From Phycisphaerales bacterium (lineage in GTDB: Bacteria > Planctomycetota > Phycisphaerae > Tepidisphaerales > Tepidisphaeraceae): DNA of 38,275 bases. The translations under genes and the position numbers were made by a program. This document shows positions 34,999 through 38,275 of the stretch, in pieces; within the stretch, counting starts at the first letter, position 1, and each line of letters opens with the position of its first letter. The notes under the pieces are model-generated. The model saw nothing but the letters and a program-made list of their open reading frames with translations. It made no database searches and was not told the origin of the DNA. Where the stretch lies: the NCBI GenBank assembly GCA_025361735.1, contig JANYKD010000226.1:1-38275 (forward strand), written 5' to 3'.

Positions 34999-36228
34999 AT
35001 GGCGACGGTATTCCTCGGAAGGCAACCCATATTCGACAGGCAGAAGAATGTCTTCGGTTATGAGTTGCTGCACCGCTCAAGCGGGACAGTCAATGCCTAT
35101 ACGCACGTGGATGGCGACGTTGCCTCCACCGACGTCATCCGCCACAGCCTGAACACTCTGCCCCTGGCGCAGATCGTTGGCGACCGCCAGGCATTCATCA
35201 ATATCACGCGCAAACTACTGGTCGAGCAGACGTACAGTCTGCTGCCCAACAACCGGGCCGTCGTGGAACTTCTGGAAAGTGTGGAAGCTGATGACGAGGT
35301 GCTGGCGGCTTGCCGCACCCTCAAGAAAGCCGACTACATACTCGCCCTGGACGACTTCGCCGACACCAGCGAATGCCGGCCCCTGCTCGACTACGCGGAC
35401 CTGCTCAAGATCGATTTCCTGGTCTCGGATCAGGCACGCCGCCAGTACTTCGCCGACAAATACTTCCGCTCGCGCGTCCAGTTGCTGGCCGAAAAAGTCG
35501 AGACCCAGGCCGACTTCGACGAGGCCTTCCAACTCGGTTACAGCTACTTCCAGGGCTACTTCTTCTGCAAGCCGGAGATTATCTCCGGCCGCGAGGTCCC
35601 GTCATACAAGCAAAACTATCTGATGTTCATCCAGGAACTGAACCGCAGCCCGATGAATTTCACGCGGCTCGAGCAAATCATCAAGTCCGAACTGTCCCTG
35701 ACCACGAAGCTTCTCCGGTATCTCAATTCCGCGGCAATCGGACTCCGCTTCCGACTGGCCTCCATCCAGCGGGCATTGGCGTTGCTGGGTGAAGGTCCAC
35801 TGCGGAAATGGGCATCCCTGGCGGCCATCAGCGCCTTGGGTGAGGACAAACCGCAGGAACTGCTCGCGACCAGCCTCATTCGCGCTCGCTTCTGCGAGCT
35901 TCTGGCTCCTAAGGTCGGCCTGGCGAATCGCGTGCTCGATGCCTTCCTCTTGGGACTGTTTTCAACGATGGATGCGCTCATGGACCAGCCGCTGGCGGAG
36001 GTCATTGCCACGATCCCGGTAACGCCGGAAGTGTCCAGTGCACTTATGGGCGAGGACACGCCCCTCGGAAGAATCCTCAAACTCATTCTCGCCATCGAGA
36101 GGGGCAATGCCACCGTCGCTGAGCCTCTGGCAAAAGGCATGAACCTGTCGATGGCCGAGGCATCCGTGCTGTACACGCAATCGCTGCGCTGGGCGGATGA
36201 CGGCATTCAGGAAGCCCTGGCCGCCTGA
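34999..36228 (+). CDS. EAL-HDOD (YuxH-type) signalling protein
   Basis: The product has 409 residues from the ATG at 34999, with GGAG upstream. The N-terminal EAL-like domain (about 1-200) starts VFLGRQPIFDRQKNVFGYELLHR, with ELL replacing EAL. It keeps Asn in FINITR, Glu in VVELLES, Asp in ALDDFADT, KIDFL, AEKVET and FQGYFF, but loop 6 is DDFADT rather than DDFGTG. The C-terminal HDOD domain (about 205-400) has FTRLEQIIKSELSLTTKLLR and SIQRALALLG. Such proteins usually act as regulatory partners or c-di-GMP-responsive proteins rather than active phosphodiesterases, and in several bacteria affect motility. It follows the intact MCP by 113 bases on the same strand and may be co-transcribed with it. 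Confidence 0.9.
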   Translation: MATVFLGRQPIFDRQKNVFGYELLHRSSGTVNAYTHVDGDVASTDVIRHSLNTLPLAQIVGDRQAFINITRKLLVEQTYSLLPNNRAVVELLESVEADDEVLAACRTLKKADYILALDDFADTSECRPLLDYADLLKIDFLVSDQARRQYFADKYFRSRVQLLAEKVETQADFDEAFQLGYSYFQGYFFCKPEIISGREVPSYKQNYLMFIQELNRSPMNFTRLEQIIKSELSLTTKLLRYLNSAAIGLRFRLASIQRALALLGEGPLRKWASLAAISALGEDKPQELLATSLIRARFCELLAPKVGLANRVLDAFLLGLFSTMDALMDQPLAEVIATIPVTPEVSSALMGEDTPLGRILKLILAIERGNATVAEPLAKGMNLSMAEASVLYTQSLRWADDGIQEALAA

Positions 36229-36340
36229 CCCTCCAACAGTTCCTTCCACGTTCAGCGTGCCAGCTTCGCCGATCATTCCCGCATTTCGCGGCTCTTGCCG
36301 TTGAGCCGACGCCGGCCACAAGCGTCTGACCCGTTGCAAC

Positions 36341-36367
36341 TTGACCGTGCCCGTCGTCTATTAGACT
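36341..36367 (+). promoter_or_regulatory. Promoter of the HEAT-like/lipoprotein operon
   Basis: TTGACC (36341-36346) and TAGACT (36362-36367), spacer 15; with GACTAT at 36364-36369 as the -10 the spacer is 17. Both hexamers are identical to those of the tRNA-fMet promoter, and the site is 25 bases before the start codon. Confidence 0.55.
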
Positions 36368-36391
36368 ATAGTGGCCAACCAAGGAACAACG

Positions 36392-37240
36392 ATGCGAACC
36401 TCCCGACTTCTTGCGCTCTGTGTTGTTATGGTCCTGGGTTCACCCGCGATTTTTGCCGCCGACGCTCCCCCTGCCGCCGACACGCCGCCCACGACCCGGC
36501 CAGCCGATGCCAGCATCAGTGAGTTCATCGCCAAACTCGGCGACGAGAATTTCAAGACCCGCGAGGCGGCAAGCGACGAGCTCCACAAGATCGGCCACGC
36601 CGCCCTGCCCGCCCTCAAGGACGCCGCGAAGAGTCCCGATCCCGAGGTCCAGGCTCGTGCCCAGGCACTCATCAAGGAGATCGAGAACCCGCCAAAACCC
36701 AAGGTCGCTGACACCCAGGTGGATTTCGGACCGATCGGCAACATGCGCAATGCCAACGGCCAGTTCCGCATCGTGGTCAATGGCCAGGCCTTAAACGTCA
36801 ATGGCGGCAATGTTCGCATGTCCAAGACCGTGACAGTGGTCAACAACCGCAAGGAAATCGAAGTCACCGAAAATCAGCAGAAGATTCACATCGTCCAGGA
36901 TGCCGACGGCATCAAGATGTCCGTCACCGACACCACAGACGGCAAGGAAACGACCAAGACGTACGAAGCGAAGAACGCCGCCGAATTGAAGGAGAAGCAG
37001 CCCGAGGCGTTCAAGATTTATGAGCAGACCACGAAAGATGACCAGGGCGCCCGGATTCGCGTTGCCCGGCCGCTTCGTCCGGGCGTGCGCATTGCACCCG
37101 GACTCATCAATCCCAACGATTTCCGCATCGTGCTTCCGCCCGATGTCCTCCGCGACCTGCCTCCGGACGTCCGCAAACAGTTCGAGATCGAGCCCGAAGA
37201 CAATGCCGACAAACCGGCGACTCGGCCGGCGATCCCGTGA
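36392..37240 (+). CDS. Secreted protein with a HEAT-like unit
   Basis: The product has 282 residues from the ATG at 36392 (AAGGA six bases upstream; GTG 36371 is a poorer alternative). It has a Sec signal peptide (RTSRLLALCVVMVLGSPAIFA) cleaved near residue 23, then a proline/threonine linker. One HEAT-like unit at about 42-90 (FKTREAASDELHKIGHAALP, ALKDAAKSPDPEVQARAQAL) is typical of planctomycete secreted proteins. The rest is beta-rich and charged (VTVVNNRKEIEVTENQQKIH) with an arginine/proline-rich end. The function is unknown; it is likely periplasmic or surface-associated. It is followed after 16 bases by a lipoprotein gene, so the two form an operon. Confidence 0.8.
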   Translation: MRTSRLLALCVVMVLGSPAIFAADAPPAADTPPTTRPADASISEFIAKLGDENFKTREAASDELHKIGHAALPALKDAAKSPDPEVQARAQALIKEIENPPKPKVADTQVDFGPIGNMRNANGQFRIVVNGQALNVNGGNVRMSKTVTVVNNRKEIEVTENQQKIHIVQDADGIKMSVTDTTDGKETTKTYEAKNAAELKEKQPEAFKIYEQTTKDDQGARIRVARPLRPGVRIAPGLINPNDFRIVLPPDVLRDLPPDVRKQFEIEPEDNADKPATRPAIP

Positions 37241-37256
37241 ATCCAAGGAGTTAATC

Positions 37257-37730
37257 ATGACGAACTTCACCCGCACGCTCTCATCGACCGCACTCATTCT
37301 GACCATCGGCCTGCTCTCGGCCGGCTGCGAAACCAAGGCCCAGACCGGCGCGCTCGTCGGCGGGGCGGGCGGAGCGGCGGTTGGCGCAGGCATCGGCTCC
37401 ATGTCCCACTCGCGCGCCGGTGAGGGTGCCCTCATCGGCGGCGCTGTCGGCACAGTCGGCGGCTATATCGTCGGCAACGAGATGGACAAGAAAGACCAGC
37501 GAGACCGGGACCGCGCCTCCGACCGCGCCACCCGCGAAGGCAACTACGATTCACAGCGCGTCACCCGGGCGCAGGTCGTCCAATGGAACCAACAGGGCGT
37601 GAAGGACGAAATCATCATCGACCGCATCCAGCGCAGCGGGGCCAAACTCCGCAGTAACGACGAATCCGCCCTCCGCAATGCGGGTATCAGTGAAGATGTG
37701 ATCCGCGCCATGAAAGATGGATCGCGGTAA
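37257..37730 (+). CDS. Glycine-zipper lipoprotein
   Basis: The product has 157 residues from the ATG at 37257, with AAGGAG six bases upstream. The signal sequence ends in the lipobox LSAGC (Cys at about residue 24), so it should be lipid-anchored. A glycine-zipper segment follows (TGALVGGAGGAAVGAGIGSM and GALIGGAVGTVGGYIVGNEM), as in Gly-zipper_2TM/SlyB-like envelope proteins, then a charged stretch (DKKDQRDRDRASDRATRE). A C-terminal domain of helical type (VTRAQVVQWNQQGVKDEIII, DRIQRSGAKLRSNDESALRN) is found in other planctomycete lipoproteins. Probably an envelope structural or stress protein; it shares an operon with the HEAT-like secreted protein. Confidence 0.85.
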   Translation: MTNFTRTLSSTALILTIGLLSAGCETKAQTGALVGGAGGAAVGAGIGSMSHSRAGEGALIGGAVGTVGGYIVGNEMDKKDQRDRDRASDRATREGNYDSQRVTRAQVVQWNQQGVKDEIIIDRIQRSGAKLRSNDESALRNAGISEDVIRAMKDGSR

Positions 37731-37772
37731 CTGGCGGAGGCATCGTCGTCCGGGAATGTGAACAATCGGCCG

Positions 37773-37867
37773 GTAGCCGCGGTGGATGGCCGCGACGAGT
37801 CACCGCGATCAACCAGCGCATCTGCAAGGTCAGGGGCACCACCTCCGCGATCGGCGATCGCGGCTAC
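37773..37867. repeat. Palindromic repeat element overlapping the HAD stop codon
   Basis: Outer arms GTAGCCGCG (37773-37781) and CGCGGCTAC (37859-37867) are inverted. Inside the right part, CCGCGATC-GGC-GATCGCGG forms a perfect hairpin that begins directly after the HAD stop codon on the minus strand. It resembles a REP/MITE-like element or an intrinsic transcription end without a T-run. Confidence 0.5.
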
Positions 37868-38275
37868 AACGCCAGAAGTTCACTTGGCGAACCCAGCAGG
37901 ACCTTGGCGCCTGCCTCCACCAGTTCCTCTCTGGTTCGATATCCCCACAGCGCCCCTGCGGCGAACATTCCCGCCGCAGTGGCGGTCTGCATGTCCGTCC
38001 CCGTATCGCCGACGTATGCACACTGTCCCGGGTCCAGCTTGAGGACCTTGGCGATATGCAGCGCGGCCGCCGGGTCCGGCTTGTTGGGAAATCCGCCGCC
38101 GGAGCCCAGAACCACGTCAAACCGCCAGCCTCGCAGGAACTCATCGACACACTGCACCGTAAACACGTGCGGCTTGTTCGACAACACGGCCATCCGCACG
38201 CTTCGCCTGTCCAGCCCGTCCAGCATCTCCGCGACACCCGCATACGCCCGCGTCTTCACGGCCCAGTTGGCCGCC
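37864..38275 (-). CDS. HAD-family phosphatase, phosphoglycolate-phosphatase-like (5' end outside window)
   Basis: The frame is open through the right edge, so the N-terminus with the nucleophile DxD motif is missing; about 137 residues are visible. They contain motif II in MAVLSNKPH (Ser), the lysine of motif III in FPNKPDPAAAL, and motif IV YVGDTGTDMQTATAAGM with its acidic residues, followed by ALWGYRTREEL. This order is that of Gph/PGP-type HAD hydrolases that dephosphorylate phosphoglycolate or similar small phosphoesters. The cap domain is largely off-window, so the exact substrate cannot be decided. Confidence 0.85.
   Translation of the reverse strand, partial: AANWAVKTRAYAGVAEMLDGLDRRSVRMAVLSNKPHVFTVQCVDEFLRGWRFDVVLGSGGGFPNKPDPAAALHIAKVLKLDPGQCAYVGDTGTDMQTATAAGMFAAGALWGYRTREELVEAGAKVLLGSPSELLAL

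Overview
The window reads as two joined pieces of a GC-rich bacterial chromosome. Protein style suggests a planctomycete, perhaps Phycisphaerae: short secreted proteins with a single HEAT-like unit, glycine-zipper lipoproteins, a small HEVGHH protein, and MCPs mixed with PAS kinases. This is inference; no rRNA or other definitive marker gene is present.

Region 1 (1 to about 14932) is the right-hand part of an integrative mobile element, probably conjugative or mobilizable. In order it carries the C-terminal helicase part of a MobF/TrwC-type relaxase (cut by the window edge), two small unknown genes, a large NACHT NTPase with a C-terminal zinc-ribbon tail (a candidate defence gene with its own promoter), a DUF932 protein, two small membrane proteins, an orphan ParB, a VirD4/TraG coupling ATPase split into two reading frames, small membrane and unknown proteins, two helix-turn-helix proteins (the second excisionase-like), a strong terminator, and a convergent tyrosine integrase. 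The integrase lies next to an initiator tRNA-fMet gene whose 3' end faces the element, so this tRNA is the likely attachment site. No type IV secretion genes and no parA are visible.

Region 2 (14933 to 22300) looks chromosomal: tRNA-fMet with promoter and terminator, a hairpin-rich intergenic stretch, a small ribbon-helix-helix-like protein, an MBL-fold hydrolase, a 2[4Fe-4S] ferredoxin with palindromes around its promoter, a small HExxH protein, a polytopic membrane protein and a secreted DUF4139-like protein.

Region 3 (22197 to 36228) is a sensory cluster. It has three methyl-accepting chemotaxis proteins (one that has lost its native 3' end, one interrupted by an in-frame amber codon, one intact), a SAM methyltransferase, a REC-HisKA-HATPase-REC hybrid protein, an overlapping pair of an 8-TM multi-PAS histidine kinase and a REC/LuxR response regulator, and an EAL-HDOD protein. 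The kinase/regulator pair is followed by a structured non-coding stretch that ends in a perfect intrinsic terminator and could form a pseudoknot. No CheA, CheW, CheR or CheB is present, so the MCPs must signal to components encoded elsewhere.

Region 4 (36341 to 38275) holds a secreted HEAT-like protein and a glycine-zipper lipoprotein in one operon, a palindromic repeat, and a HAD phosphatase cut by the right edge.

The points most worth a second look are the NACHT/zinc-ribbon protein, the split VirD4 with Walker A and Walker B on separate polypeptides, the shared 5' ends of parB and a membrane-protein gene, the amber-interrupted MCP, and the candidate structured RNA at 32447-32575.
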